From: Thalassospira indica
GTDB lineage: Bacteria; Pseudomonadota; Alphaproteobacteria; Rhodospirillales; Thalassospiraceae
Assembly: GCF_003403095.1 (NCBI RefSeq)
Contig: NZ_CP031555.1
Coordinates: 3,908,001 to 3,972,000, forward strand
Direction of reading: 5' to 3'
DNA: 64,000 nt
The notes below the pieces were generated by a model. It did not search any database. It was not told the origin of the DNA and saw only the letters and a list, made by a program, of their open reading frames with translations. This document shows positions 19,057 through 27,469 of this stretch, one piece after another; position 1 is the stretch's first letter, and each line of letters opens with the position of its first letter. The position numbers and the translations under genes are program-made.

Positions 19057-19061
19057 TGATG

Positions 19062-21353
19062 TTACTGACTTTCCTGAGTCCGTGTGACGGCGTCAACAAC
19101 GGCAATCGCCGTCATATTGACAATCCCGCGCACGGTAATCGACGGGCTGACAACGTGGGCTGATTTGGCCGCACCGACCAAAATCGGCCCAACCGGAAGC
19201 CCATCACCCAACATCTTGACCATGTTGTAGGAAATGTTGGCCGCATCAAGTGTGGGCATCACCAGAAGGTTGGCCGAACCGCTCAGCATCGAATGCGGGA
19301 AGATCCGGTCACGGATCGGCTGCGAAATCGCCGCATCCGCATGCATTTCGCCCTCGACCTCAAGATCGGGTGCCTGCGTTCTGATCAGCTGAAGCGCATC
19401 ACGCATCTTGCAGGCCGACTTGTTTTCGTGGCTGCCAAAGTTGGAATGCGAAATCAACGCGGCCTTTGGCGTCATGCCAAACCGCTTGACCACATCGGCG
19501 GCCATGATGGTGGTTTCGGCAACATGTTCCGGGGTCGGATCGACCGATACATAAGTATCAGTCAGGAAGAACGTCCCCTGCTTCATGATCATCATGTTGA
19601 CCGTGGAGAAATCGGTCACACCTTTGCGCAGGCCCACAAGATTGCGAACATAGCGCAGATGACGCAGGAAACCGCCCTGACAGCCGCACAGCATCGCATC
19701 GACTTCCCCACGACGCAGCATCAATGCCGCGATCACGGTCGGACGGGTACGCACAATCGCACGGGCATATTCCGGGTTGATGCCACGACGGCCCATGATG
19801 TTGTGGAAGTCCTGCCAATCCTGTTCGAAATGCGGATTGTCATCGGGATCGTGAATTTCAATCTGCTCATCCGGGACAAGACGCAGGCCAAGCTCGGTAA
19901 TCCGTTCCAGGATAACTTCACGACGACCAATCAGCACCGGATGACAAATGCCGTCATCGACAAGAACCTGACAGGCCTGCAGAACACGGCGCGATTCGCC
20001 TTCGGGATAAACCACGCGTTTCTTGTGCGACCGCGCCACGTCAAACACCGGCTTCATGACAAGGCCAGACCGGAAGACGAAACCTTCAAGCTGCTGACGG
20101 TACTCGTCGAAATCCTCGATCGGGCGTTTGGCAACACCGCTATCCATCGCGGCCTTGGCGACACGCGGGGGAATTTCCAGCATCAGGCGCGGGTCAAACG
20201 GCTTCGGGATAAGATATTCCGGACCGAATTTAAGCTCCTCCCCGCCATAGGCCGTTGCCACCACATCGGAAACCTCGGCGGTTGCCAGATCGGCAATGGC
20301 GTGAACGGCGGCGATCTTCATTTCCTCGTTGATCTCGGTCGCGCCGACATCAAGCGCGCCACGGAACAGGAACGGGAAGCAAAGAACGTTGTTCACCTGG
20401 TTCGGGTAATCCGTACGACCGGTGGCCATAACAGCATCCGGGCGGATTTCCTTGACCAGTTCCGGGGAAACTTCCGGCGTCGGGTTGGCCAGCGCCATGA
20501 TGATCGGGCCTTCGCCCATCTTGCGAAGCTCGTCCTCGCCCATCACGTTCGGCGCTGAAAGACCCAGGAAGATATCAGCCCCTTCGATCACGTCGCTTAA
20601 CGTACGTGCGTTGGTTTCAATCGCGTATTCGGCCTTCCACGGATCCATTTCCTCGGCCCGGCCCTTATAGACCACACCAAACCGGTCGGTGACCGTGATG
20701 TTGTGCTTGGGCAAACCCATGGAAACCAGAAGGTTCAGACACGCCAAGGCGGCCGCACCGGCCCCGGATGTCACAAGGCGGACCTTGTTGATATCCTTGC
20801 CGGTCACACGCAGACCATTGAGGACCGCGGCGGCAACACAGATCGCCGTACCGTGCTGGTCATCATGGAAAATCGGAATGTTGCAGCGTTTGCGCAATGC
20901 CTCTTCGATGATGAAGCATTCGGGGGCCTTAATGTCTTCGAGGTTAACACCCCCGAAAGTCGGCTCCAGCGCTGCGACGATATCGATAAATTTCTGCGGG
21001 TCGGTTTCGTTCACTTCAAGATCGAAAACATCGATATTGGCGAACTTCTTGAACAGAACCGCCTTGCCTTCCATCACCGGCTTGGACGCCAGCGGGCCAA
21101 TCGGGCCAAGGCCAAGCACCGCCGTACCGTTCGAAATCACCCCGACCAGGTTACCGCGCGCGGTGTAATCAGCTGCGGTATCGGGGTTTTTGACGATTTC
21201 CTCGCACGCAAACGCGACGCCCGGCGAATAGGCCAGGGCAAGGTCACGCTGGTTTGCAAGGGTGGTGGTTGCCGTTACGGACAATTTCCCCGGGGTGGGA
21301 TACCGGTGATAGTCCAAAGCTGCTTCGCGCAGCTTGTCATTTCTATTTGCCAT
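19062..21353 (-). CDS. maeB: NADP-dependent malic enzyme (MaeB type, with C-terminal phosphotransacetylase-like domain)
   Basis: This enzyme oxidatively decarboxylates malate to pyruvate and CO2, linking the TCA cycle to gluconeogenesis and NADPH supply. The 763 residues comprise the malic N domain (LALAYSPGVAFACEEI and YPTPGKL near the start), the NAD-binding malic domain (RLVTSGAGAAALACLNLL Rossmann motif; NNVLCFPFLFRGALD) and a C-terminal phosphate acetyl/butyryltransferase-like domain from about 430 (KKRVVYPEGES, ISHSNFGS, GSANLLVMPTLDAANI). That regulatory domain defines the multidomain MaeB class. The start at 21353 is only weakly supported by AAAGG. An inverted repeat sits just upstream and the gene ends at a hairpin. 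Confidence 0.96.
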   Translation of the reverse strand: MANRNDKLREAALDYHRYPTPGKLSVTATTTLANQRDLALAYSPGVAFACEEIVKNPDTAADYTARGNLVGVISNGTAVLGLGPIGPLASKPVMEGKAVLFKKFANIDVFDLEVNETDPQKFIDIVAALEPTFGGVNLEDIKAPECFIIEEALRKRCNIPIFHDDQHGTAICVAAAVLNGLRVTGKDINKVRLVTSGAGAAALACLNLLVSMGLPKHNITVTDRFGVVYKGRAEEMDPWKAEYAIETNARTLSDVIEGADIFLGLSAPNVMGEDELRKMGEGPIIMALANPTPEVSPELVKEIRPDAVMATGRTDYPNQVNNVLCFPFLFRGALDVGATEINEEMKIAAVHAIADLATAEVSDVVATAYGGEELKFGPEYLIPKPFDPRLMLEIPPRVAKAAMDSGVAKRPIEDFDEYRQQLEGFVFRSGLVMKPVFDVARSHKKRVVYPEGESRRVLQACQVLVDDGICHPVLIGRREVILERITELGLRLVPDEQIEIHDPDDNPHFEQDWQDFHNIMGRRGINPEYARAIVRTRPTVIAALMLRRGEVDAMLCGCQGGFLRHLRYVRNLVGLRKGVTDFSTVNMMIMKQGTFFLTDTYVSVDPTPEHVAETTIMAADVVKRFGMTPKAALISHSNFGSHENKSACKMRDALQLIRTQAPDLEVEGEMHADAAISQPIRDRIFPHSMLSGSANLLVMPTLDAANISYNMVKMLGDGLPVGPILVGAAKSAHVVSPSITVRGIVNMTAIAVVDAVTRTQESQ

Positions 21354-21386
21354 TATAATACCTTTGATTTCAGGTATTTACATAAA

Positions 21387-21405
21387 TTAACCGTTAATCG
21401 GTTAA
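21387..21405. promoter_or_regulatory. Inverted repeat upstream of maeB
   Basis: TTAACCG (21387-21393) and CGGTTAA (21399-21405) form a perfect 7-bp inverted repeat with a 5-nt spacer, 34-52 nt upstream of the maeB start. Its position suits an operator in an AT-rich promoter. No binding protein is identified. Confidence 0.45.
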
Positions 21406-21627
21406 ATCCTGATAATTCACTCTAGCGGGACCGGTAGACTAAATGAGTTTGGCCCGCGATTGAAGCACTCAGTTCATTCTTCGCCAAGGGGCTGCATTGC
21501 GTAATTTTCAACGCGGCACCGCACAATAAATCAATTGTTTATGCCGCAACCGCGTGATGACGCACACCAACCGATCCATTGCCGTATTCAAACCATTGTA
21601 GGGGATATATGGGGAAGGTCCACAAAC

Positions 21628-21660
21628 GAAAAAACCCGCCATTGCTGACGGGTTCTTTTT
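21628..21660 (-). terminator. Intrinsic terminator after tRNA-Leu
   Basis: On the minus strand, AACCCGTC pairs with GGCGGGTT around a 6-nt loop (8 bp, one G-U) and is followed by a T-run. It lies 35 nt beyond the tRNA-Leu 3' end. Confidence 0.85.
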
Positions 21661-21694
21661 CGTGACCTTCCCGATTGACCGGGAGGCCAGATAA

Positions 21695-21781
21695 TGGTGC
21701 GGTCGAGAAGACTCGAACTTCCACGGGGGTTAGCCCACAGCGACCTCAACGCTGCGCGTCTACCAATTCCGCCACGACCGC
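21695..21781 (-). tRNA. tRNA-Leu (anticodon GAG)
   Basis: The minus strand gives an 87-nt class II tRNA. The acceptor pairs GCGGTCG with CGACCGC, followed by A and an encoded CCA. The D-loop contains GGAATTGGTAGACGC and the anticodon stem-loop is CAGCG-TTGAGGT-CGCTG, with anticodon GAG reading CUC/CUU. A long variable arm (TGTGGGCTAACCCCCGTG) and the T-arm GTTCGAGTC are present. All are typical of tRNA-Leu. Confidence 0.97.
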
Positions 21782-21898
21782 ATATGTTAGTCAGCAAAAC
21801 CCTTGAGGTAATTAAGTGGGCTTGCCTTGGTGCGGAAAGGGAGATAGCAAATTGGTATCCCCTGATCAAGGGCTCATTTCACTTATTTGACAGGAAAA

Positions 21899-22549
21899 AT
21901 GCAAAGCAACGCCCCAACCGCGCAAATCCCCGAGTGGCGCACCACCTCGGAGTTGGTTTCCTACCCCGAAGCCCTTGCAGAAATGGAAGCCCGCGCAGAG
22001 GCCATTCATACTGGCGAAGCCCATGAACTTGTTTGGTTTCTTGAACATCCGCCGCTTTATACGGCCGGCACCAGTGCCCATGCCGAGGACCTTGTCGATC
22101 CGGATCGCTTTCCGGTCTATGACGCGGGCCGCGGCGGGCAATATACCTATCACGGACCGGGTCAGCGCACGGTTTATCTGATGCTCGACCTTAAGAATCG
22201 CGGTCGCGATGTCCGGGTCTATGTTCATAACCTTGAAGAATGGGTGATTCGCACCCTTGCCCTGCTGGGCGTCAAAGGCGAACGGCGCGATGGCCGTGTT
22301 GGCATCTGGGTGGTGCGCGATGATGGTCGCGAAGACAAGATCGCCGCCATTGGCGTACGCGTGCGCCGCTGGGTGACGTTCCACGGTATCGCCATCAATG
22401 TCGCCCCGGACCTGACGCATTTCGGTGGAATCGTGCCCTGTGGCATTTCCGACCATGGGGTCACCAGCCTCAAAGATCTTGGCGTCGATATTCCTATGGC
22501 GGAACTTGATCGCCTGTTACAACAGACCTTTGGCGAAATCTTTTCGTAA
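21899..22549 (+). CDS. lipB: Octanoyltransferase LipB
   Basis: LipB moves octanoate from octanoyl-ACP to the lipoyl domains of pyruvate, 2-oxoglutarate and glycine-cleavage complexes, the first step of endogenous lipoate synthesis. The 216-residue protein has the family signatures [27 protein letters not shown] and [22 protein letters not shown], with the catalytic Lys in the KIAAIGV segment. The catalytic Cys is in [10 protein letters not shown] start at the ATG at 21899, which has AGGA 5 nt upstream; an in-frame TTG at 21887 overlaps that site and is less likely. A diguanylate cyclase gene starts 20 nt after the stop, so the two may be co-transcribed. Confidence 0.97.
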   Translation: MQSNAPTAQIPEWRTTSELVSYPEALAEMEARAEAIHTGEAHELVWFLEHPPLYTAGTSAHAEDLVDPDRFPVYDAGRGGQYTYHGPGQRTVYLMLDLKNRGRDVRVYVHNLEEWVIRTLALLGVKGERRDGRVGIWVVRDDGREDKIAAIGVRVRRWVTFHGIAINVAPDLTHFGGIVPCGISDHGVTSLKDLGVDIPMAELDRLLQQTFGEIFS

Positions 22550-22569
22550 CACCAATCCGGGCCTTCCGA

Positions 22570-23586
22570 ATGAGTGACAAGTCGCAACCGGCCAAGGCAG
22601 ACACCCCGCCAGCCAAAGGCAGATCCAAGGGCCATAAAATGCCCGGAAGCATTGCCGATGGCGGGATGGCCGATGCCGAACGCGACATTCTTGCCGAACT
22701 TGAAAAGGCCCTTGGTGAACATATCGCACTGTTGCTGCGCTGGAATCGCAAGCTGATCCTGCCGGGACAACCTGCGATATCGGATGCTGACGAGGATGAT
22801 CACGATTGTGATTTCGGCGCATGGTACGCCCTTAATCGTCATAACCGGCTGATTGACCAACCCGCAATGCGCGCGCTTGCCACCACCCATCAGCAACTTC
22901 ACGATTCGGCAAAGCGGCTTTTAAGCGCCCACGACGTTGACCACGAAGTCGATTCGGCAGAATTCGATATGATGGCGCTGCGTGCGGAATCGTTCTTTGC
23001 CCAATTGCGCCGTCTGGAACGCGCATTCAGGACCGCCCGATCAGATGTCGATCCGCTGACAGGCACCTATAACCGTCAGACCATGATGGGCGATCTTAAC
23101 GCCGAACGCGAACGTGCAATCCGAACCGGCGTTCCGACGGCCATCGCCCTGATCGACCTTGATCACTTCAAATCGGTGAATGATACCTACGGCCATCAGG
23201 CCGGTGATCTGGTTTTGCAATCGGTCGCTGGTATCCTGCAATCGCATGTCCGCCCGTTCGACAAGGTCTACCGCTATGGCGGGGAGGAATTCCTGGTCTG
23301 CCTGCCTAATGCCGACATGAAGCAGTGTGCGCGCGTGCTTGAACGCCTGCGCCGCGTGATCGAGGCCTCCCCGGTAACCATCTCTGATGACGTCATCCTG
23401 CCGGTTACGGCCTCCATCGGGGCAGCCCCGATGACCAAGAACCGCTCGACCGAGCAAATCATTGAAAAGGCTGACAAGGCGCTATATGCCGCCAAGGAAG
23501 GCGGTCGCAATCGCGTGCGCGTCTGGCGCAATCCGGATGGCAAGCCTGCATCCACCACCCAAAAACCTGGCAAGAACACGACCTGA
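22570..23586 (+). CDS. Diguanylate cyclase with N-terminal CZB (zinc-binding) sensor
   Basis: This 338-residue soluble protein makes c-di-GMP. Its C-terminal GGDEF domain is intact (ALIDLDHFKSVNDTYGHQAG and YRYGGEEF). It carries an inhibitory RxxD site (RPFD) five residues before GGEEF, so product feedback is expected. The N-terminal ~40-135 region matches the CZB fold of chemoreceptors and E. coli DgcZ: a helix with His-x3-Leu-x-Arg-Trp, then the Cys-Asp-Phe-Gly-Ala-Trp-Tyr motif and two downstream His residues, giving the expected 3His-1Cys zinc set. Zinc probably inhibits it, by analogy with DgcZ. The N-terminal 30 residues are Lys/Pro-rich and probably disordered. The Shine-Dalgarno is weak. 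Confidence 0.9.
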   Translation: MSDKSQPAKADTPPAKGRSKGHKMPGSIADGGMADAERDILAELEKALGEHIALLLRWNRKLILPGQPAISDADEDDHDCDFGAWYALNRHNRLIDQPAMRALATTHQQLHDSAKRLLSAHDVDHEVDSAEFDMMALRAESFFAQLRRLERAFRTARSDVDPLTGTYNRQTMMGDLNAERERAIRTGVPTAIALIDLDHFKSVNDTYGHQAGDLVLQSVAGILQSHVRPFDKVYRYGGEEFLVCLPNADMKQCARVLERLRRVIEASPVTISDDVILPVTASIGAAPMTKNRSTEQIIEKADKALYAAKEGGRNRVRVWRNPDGKPASTTQKPGKNTT

Positions 23587-23911
23587 CGGTCGTGACTGTC
23601 AGACCAACATTCACATTCCCCGCACTGCAGCCACTTTGCCGTCCCGAAGAAAAATTTTGGCCCCATCATGCTGCGACGCAACACTTCTAATCCGGGTGTA
23701 ATTTCCGCTGATTAGGGTGAAAAAGGGCCTTTATTTTACCCTAAAGAACAAAATTTTCCGCATAAGCGAAATCTTGTCTTCACAAGTTGGCAACATATCT
23801 GCAAACTATAATAAGAAAAAGGCAGCTGGGCTTTGCCACTGTGGATGACCCAGAAGATAATCGCTGCCGACTTGGGAGGGAATTCGTTTAGACCCGAACG
23901 GAGGCCCATGA
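23587..23911. other. Intergenic region, AT-rich, no gene
   Basis: No open frame here looks coding. An imperfect hairpin with TTAGGGT (23712-23718) and ACCCTAA (23738-23744) lies inside an AT-rich stretch that runs to about 23820. The last part, with GGAGG just before 23912, is the leader of the next gene. Promoter elements for that gene are likely but not definable. Confidence 0.45.
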
Positions 23912-24451
23912 ATGTCCAGTTCTATGGATTTCGCGCCTGGCGATCCCGCCTTGATGCTGACCGTGCTTCGCAGCGCCGAGGCACATCTTGACCGCAGCAT
24001 GTTGCTGCAGCGTGTCTTATCCCTTTTTTGCACTGATGATGATGGCAATCAGATTGCCATCAAAGACGGCCCTGACTTGCAGCGCCGTATCGACAACGCC
24101 ATTGCCCATCTTGAATTGGCCGGGCTTATCCGCATGACGGCGGGTGAAGAACTTTCGATCACCTCGCTTGGCACTGCCATGATGATGGCCTATCCGCTTG
24201 GCATTGATGATGGTGTGCTGTGTTCCCTGCCGGCATTTCGCAACAACCTTTATGAAACCCACGCGCCGGTGGTTCAGGAACGTCACCTGCCAAATTCGGC
24301 CTATGGGTCCGGTTTTTCGGCCGGTATCGGTGCTCACCGCCTGACCGAAAATCCCTATCCGTCGGACTGCCGCGATCATGAAGACTGGTTGATGGGCTGG
24401 GACGAGGCCCTTGATCAGGCCAAACGCGAAGCGGAAACGCTCGTAAACTGA
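23912..24451 (+). CDS. Winged-helix protein with C-terminal ribosome modulation factor (RMF)-like domain
   Basis: This 179-residue protein appears to be a two-domain fusion. Residues ~20-95 look like a winged helix (SMLLQRVLSLF, then DLQRRIDNAIAHLELAGLI and a SITSLGTAM strand). Residues ~128-172 align closely with RMF: A-x3-Gly-Phe-x-Ala-Gly-Ile near the start, then ENPYPS and a Trp-Leu-Met-Gly-Trp-Asp-Glu-Ala end, the same spacing as E. coli RMF (GYQAGIAG, CPYQ and WLGGWREA). RMF dimerises 70S ribosomes in stationary phase. A GGAGG site sits 8 nt upstream of the ATG. Whether the fusion binds ribosomes or senses nucleic acid is inference. It is transcribed alone. Confidence 0.75.
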   Translation: MSSSMDFAPGDPALMLTVLRSAEAHLDRSMLLQRVLSLFCTDDDGNQIAIKDGPDLQRRIDNAIAHLELAGLIRMTAGEELSITSLGTAMMMAYPLGIDDGVLCSLPAFRNNLYETHAPVVQERHLPNSAYGSGFSAGIGAHRLTENPYPSDCRDHEDWLMGWDEALDQAKREAETLVN

Positions 24452-24741
24452 TCCGCGCCCGGCCAATCGGCAAGGCGCCCGGAATTTGCGACCGGCACCT
24501 CGAATGCGATACTGCGGTGCTGTGATTTGATACCCCGGCCAAGCCGGTCTCGCCGTGCCACCTTGTGCAACGGCCCATACCTGCCCGTTTGATCCGCAAC
24601 GATGGCACGCTGCCAGTGTCCCTGCGATCCACACACGGGCACGAACGTCTGCCCCCTGATCACACCTAAGCGACCCGCAAGGCACCCCACGCGATTTATG
24701 CGCGTGCAATCAGTATTGTCTTGTTCGATGGAATGATTGGA
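24452..24741. other. Intergenic region, no gene supported
   Basis: This 290-nt gap lies between convergent genes. A minus-strand open frame (24415-24690) crosses it but overlaps the neighbouring gene, lacks a ribosome site and shows no known family. I see no clear terminator. Confidence 0.4.
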
Positions 24742-25005
24742 TCAGCTGTCGGACGGATGATCCGGCGCGAAGATTGAAACCACGTTATTTCCCGTGCCTT
24801 CGGTGTGTTCAACGTCTTCAGCAGCAGTCGTTTTTTCGCGCTTGTGCCCGTCATGCTGTTTGTCGGCGTTCTTGCGTTCCTGTTCGGTCAGGGTCCGCTC
24901 GCCCCGCGTCCGTCCGTGCAGGGCACGGTTCTGATCGGCCTTGCGCGTCTTTTCATCGCGTTGTTTGCGTTTGCGTGCCTGACGCAGATTAACAAGATCG
25001 CCCAT
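24742..25005 (-). CDS. DUF4169 family protein
   Basis: This 87-residue, very basic and hydrophilic protein matches the DUF4169 pattern of alphaproteobacteria: GDLVNLRQARKRKQRDEKTR, followed by NRALHGRTRGERTL and a DGHKRE stretch. These are small proteins of unknown role, probably highly charged helices. The start at 25005 has AGAAGG 7 nt upstream; the frame opens up to 25059 but the extra residues do not fit the family. The acidic C-terminal tail contains NVVSIFAPDHPSDS. Confidence 0.8.
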   Translation of the reverse strand: MGDLVNLRQARKRKQRDEKTRKADQNRALHGRTRGERTLTEQERKNADKQHDGHKREKTTAAEDVEHTEGTGNNVVSIFAPDHPSDS

Positions 25006-25070
25006 ATCAGCCTTCTGGTTGTCTGTCCGGCCGGACCGTTTGAAATGCCCGCCCGCCATGACCCGAAATA

Positions 25071-25105
25071 AAAAACGGGCGCTTCGATATCCCGAAGCAC
25101 CCGTA
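25071..25105 (-). terminator. Intrinsic terminator after the coiled-coil lipoprotein gene
   Basis: ACGGGCGCTTCG (25076-25087) pairs with CGAAGCACCCGT (25094-25105), with one G-U on the minus strand. It is followed on that strand by TTTTTTATT. It ends the lipoprotein gene that stops at 25140. Confidence 0.9.
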
Positions 25106-25139
25106 AGCCGTTCTTAAAATCCGTTTTGTCCGGTCAGAC

Positions 25140-26261
25140 TTAGCGCACGAAGACGTGCACCTCGTTTGCCGAGACAGATGCGCTGGTCGCATCAGACGCA
25201 CGCACACGCGTGCTTGGCATGCCCATATCGGTCAGTGACCGAAGAACCGCCTGCGCATTGCGCTTGGATTTATTGGCATTCAGCGCAACCTGCGCCGGGG
25301 TACCCCGATTTGGTGTCACTGCAACCACATCAAAGCTTGCCTGCGGGCGACGCTCAAGAACGCGGTTCACCGCGTTATAAAGCGCCTGCTCGTATTTGAC
25401 GCTCGCCGTATCGAAACGGATCACGACAAGCGGGCGTTCGCTTGGTGCGGCTGCCATGCGCTGCCCGGAGGATGCCGGTGCAGCCTGCGACTGGAAGACA
25501 CGCTTCGAAAGGGAATCCCCGAAGATTTCGCCATTTTTAACAGCCAGCGCCAGCGCATTGAGGTTCGCGCGTTCTGTGCTGACATAGGACGTCTGACGGG
25601 CAAGGCTTTCGCTGATTTCGTTCAGAAGACGATCAATCAGCACCGTGGTGCGGTTGGTTTCGTCTTCAAGCAGGGCCAACTGACGGTGGTCTTCGTCAAC
25701 AGCGCCTGAAACCTGATAGGCCGAACGAACCGACTCAAGCAGGAAGGTCGACAGCGTGCTGTCGGCAGCAACCTTGTTGGCCAGCGAGTTCAGCGCGGCA
25801 ATGTCATCATTCACACGATCCAGTTCGGACTGTGCGGTGTTCCACTGCTGCACCAGCACCGGGTTACCCGGGGTGGTACCGACCTGCAGACGGGCACTGA
25901 TCGCGGCAACCGTGCCGTGATAAGCCTGCGAGTGCGAAACGGTTTGTCCACGCAGCTGCTGCAGCTCGTTGCTATGATTGTTCAAAGCCGCCTTAAGACG
26001 GTTCAGCTCCTGCTGCATGTTCTCAACTTTGGAACCAACAAAGGTCCCGGTCTGAGACACACCGGTCAGCGGCGTCGTGCTTGCAGCAACGTCGTAGCTG
26101 GTCACGGCATCGGCACCTGCCGACTGGGAATTGACGGCAGTTTCCTGCGTCGCTTCCTGTTCTCCGGCAAGTGTCGGCCACAGGGCCTCAGAAGAAAAAG
26201 AACATCCCCCCAGCATCAGGGCGGCGCCGATTACGGCGAGGTAGGTTTTACGAACGGCCAT
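25140..26261 (-). CDS. Envelope lipoprotein with coiled coil and OmpA-like C-terminus (hypothetical)
   Basis: This is a 373-residue predicted lipoprotein. The signal ends in a lipobox, LGGCSFSS (Cys20). A low-complexity Ala/Ser/Thr linker follows, then a long coiled coil (about 75-260) with heptads such as NMQQELNRLKAALNNHSNEL. The C-terminal ~110 residues carry LVVIRFDTASVKYEQAL, FDVVAVTPNRGTPAQVALNANKS and a final ANEVHVFV strand, resembling an OmpA/MotB peptidoglycan-binding fold with the usual motifs weakened. A role as an envelope spacer or surface anchor is inference. It is monocistronic and ends at a terminator. Confidence 0.7.
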   Translation of the reverse strand: MAVRKTYLAVIGAALMLGGCSFSSEALWPTLAGEQEATQETAVNSQSAGADAVTSYDVAASTTPLTGVSQTGTFVGSKVENMQQELNRLKAALNNHSNELQQLRGQTVSHSQAYHGTVAAISARLQVGTTPGNPVLVQQWNTAQSELDRVNDDIAALNSLANKVAADSTLSTFLLESVRSAYQVSGAVDEDHRQLALLEDETNRTTVLIDRLLNEISESLARQTSYVSTERANLNALALAVKNGEIFGDSLSKRVFQSQAAPASSGQRMAAAPSERPLVVIRFDTASVKYEQALYNAVNRVLERRPQASFDVVAVTPNRGTPAQVALNANKSKRNAQAVLRSLTDMGMPSTRVRASDATSASVSANEVHVFVR

Positions 26262-26599
26262 TTCGATCTATTACCTAAGTAGAAATATGCGAATCTCCCT
26301 GGGACCTGCCTTTTTATCTAGGTGAAACAAGCCCCTGCTCCCCCGGGATTGAAAGCATCTTAGTCTACGACCACTTATGGAACAAGACGCATTTGCCCCT
26401 TTTTTGCCGAGTCTTGTGCTTATTCTCTTAAAAGTTGACAAAGCGGGGCAAAACAGGGCCGTAGCAGTCAGGTAAACCGCGCCTTTGGAAAAAATGGTAA
26501 AAATTCAAATTTACTGCTTGCAATGACATGCTCGTTTGCATAAGTTCCGCTCCGCCGACGGGATGCAATCCTTTGCAAACCGCCGGAAAATAAGGCAAA
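26262..26599. other. Intergenic region upstream of tRNA-Arg, no gene
   Basis: No coding frame is supported. The region is the divergent spacer between the lipoprotein gene and the tRNA-Arg pair. A TTGACA hexamer occurs at 26435-26440, but no convincing -10 element follows at the right distance. Confidence 0.45.
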
Positions 26600-26676
26600 G
26601 CGCCCGTAGCTCAGCTGGATAGAGCATCTGACTACGAATCAGAAGGCCGGAGGTTCGAATCCTTCCGGGCGCGCCA
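26600..26676 (+). tRNA. tRNA-Arg (anticodon ACG), copy 1
   Basis: This is a 77-nt cloverleaf. The acceptor GCGCCCG pairs with CGGGCGC, followed by G and encoded CCA. The D-arm is GCTC..GAGC, the anticodon stem-loop is TCTGA-CTACGAA-TCAGA with anticodon ACG, and the T-loop is TTCGAAT. ACG is read as ICG after TadA editing, covering CGU, CGC and CGA. A second identical gene follows 132 nt downstream. Confidence 0.98.
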
Positions 26677-26679
26677 CTG

Positions 26680-26709
26680 AAAGGCTCGACGTCACCGCGT
26701 CGGGCCTTT
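26680..26709 (+). terminator. Hairpin after tRNA-Arg copy 1
   Basis: AAAGGCTCGACG (26680-26691) pairs with CGTCGGGCCTTT (26698-26709), with one G-U. The T-tract afterwards is short (TTTGCCTT), so read-through into copy 2 is possible. Confidence 0.75.
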
Positions 26710-26731
26710 GCCTTATACACAAGCGTAAAAA

Positions 26732-26808
26732 GCGCCCGTAGCTCAGCTGGATAGAGCATCTGACTACGAATCAGAAGGCCGGAGGTTCGAATCCTTCCGG
26801 GCGCGCCA
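26732..26808 (+). tRNA. tRNA-Arg (anticodon ACG), copy 2
   Basis: This copy is identical over all 77 nt to the one at 26600-26676, with encoded CCA and anticodon ACG. It is followed by its own perfect-stem terminator. Confidence 0.98.
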
Positions 26809-26811
26809 GTC

Positions 26812-26848
26812 AAAGGCCCGACGTTACTGCGTCGGGCCTTTGTTCTTT
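26812..26848 (+). terminator. Intrinsic terminator after tRNA-Arg copy 2
   Basis: A perfect 12-bp stem pairs AAAGGCCCGACG (26812-26823) with CGTCGGGCCTTT (26830-26841), followed by GTTCTTT. Confidence 0.92.
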
Positions 26849-26903
26849 CGCCCACCTGCTTTGCACTTGCTTGGTCCGGCGCACAATCTGCAAACAAGCC
26901 CGA

Positions 26904-26940
26904 TCAGAAAAAAAGCCCGGCACATATTTGCACCGGGCTT
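26904..26940 (-). terminator. Intrinsic terminator after the fasciclin gene
   Basis: AAGCCCGG (26913-26920) pairs with CCGGGCTT (26933-26940). On the minus strand it runs into seven Ts. It ends the fasciclin-domain gene that stops at 26981. Confidence 0.9.
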
Positions 26941-26980
26941 CGTATTTTACATCGGGTATTTTATTTCGCCGTTTGCGGGA

Positions 26981-27469
26981 TCACATGCCCGGCATGATCA
27001 CGGTATCAATCACGTGAATAACACCGTTGTCAGCCTCGATATCGGCATTCACCACAGTGGCTTCATCGACCATGACACCGTTCATGGCATTCACATCGAT
27101 GCTGTCACCCTGGACACTGGCCACCATCATTTCCTTGCCTGCAATATCGCCCGACATCACTTTGCCCGGCACCACATGATAGGTCAGGATGGAAACAAGC
27201 TTGTCCTTGTTTTCCGGCTTAAGAAGGTCTTCAACGGTGCCTGCCGGCAGCTTGGCAAAGGCTTCGTCGGTCGGCGCAAAGACCGTAAACGGACCTTCGC
27301 CTTTAAGCGTATCGACAAGTCCTGCGGCCTGCACGGCCGCTACAAGCGTATTGAACGAACCGGCGGCAACGGCGGTATCAACGATGTCAGCTGCTTTGGC
27401 AGACATCGCACCAAAGGTCAGGCTGGCAGCGGTCGCAACGGCAATGAGAGACGATTTGATCGCAGACAT
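26981..27469 (-). CDS. Secreted fasciclin (FAS1) domain protein
   Basis: This 162-residue exported protein consists of a signal peptide (cleavage likely after AMSAKA) and one FAS1 domain. The H1 motif is [15 protein letters not shown], the [23 protein letters not shown] segment contains the conserved YH, and H2 is [16 protein letters not shown]1 domains mediate adhesion and matrix contacts; bacterial single-domain forms are secreted or surface-held. AGGA lies upstream of the ATG. It is monocistronic with its own terminator. The family call is secure; the ligand is unknown. Confidence 0.95.
   Translation of the reverse strand: MSAIKSSLIAVATAASLTFGAMSAKAADIVDTAVAAGSFNTLVAAVQAAGLVDTLKGEGPFTVFAPTDEAFAKLPAGTVEDLLKPENKDKLVSILTYHVVPGKVMSGDIAGKEMMVASVQGDSIDVNAMNGVMVDEATVVNADIEADNGVIHVIDTVIMPGM

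Larger units (their letters stand above)
26600..26841 (+). repeat. Tandem duplication of tRNA-Arg plus terminator (132-bp period)
   Basis: Two 110-bp units (26600-26709 and 26732-26841) each hold the tRNA and its hairpin. The 77-bp tRNA parts are identical, and the 33-bp terminator parts differ at about five positions. The spacers before each tRNA differ. Confidence 0.9.

Noticed and set aside
24415..24690. Possible 91-residue minus-strand gene between the RMF-like and DUF4169 genes
   Set aside because: It overlaps the RMF-like gene by 37 nt, has no clear ribosome site and matches no family I know.
26511..26897. A minus-strand open frame across the two tRNA-Arg genes
   Set aside because: Its repetitive peptide is only the translated complement of the duplicated tRNA genes.
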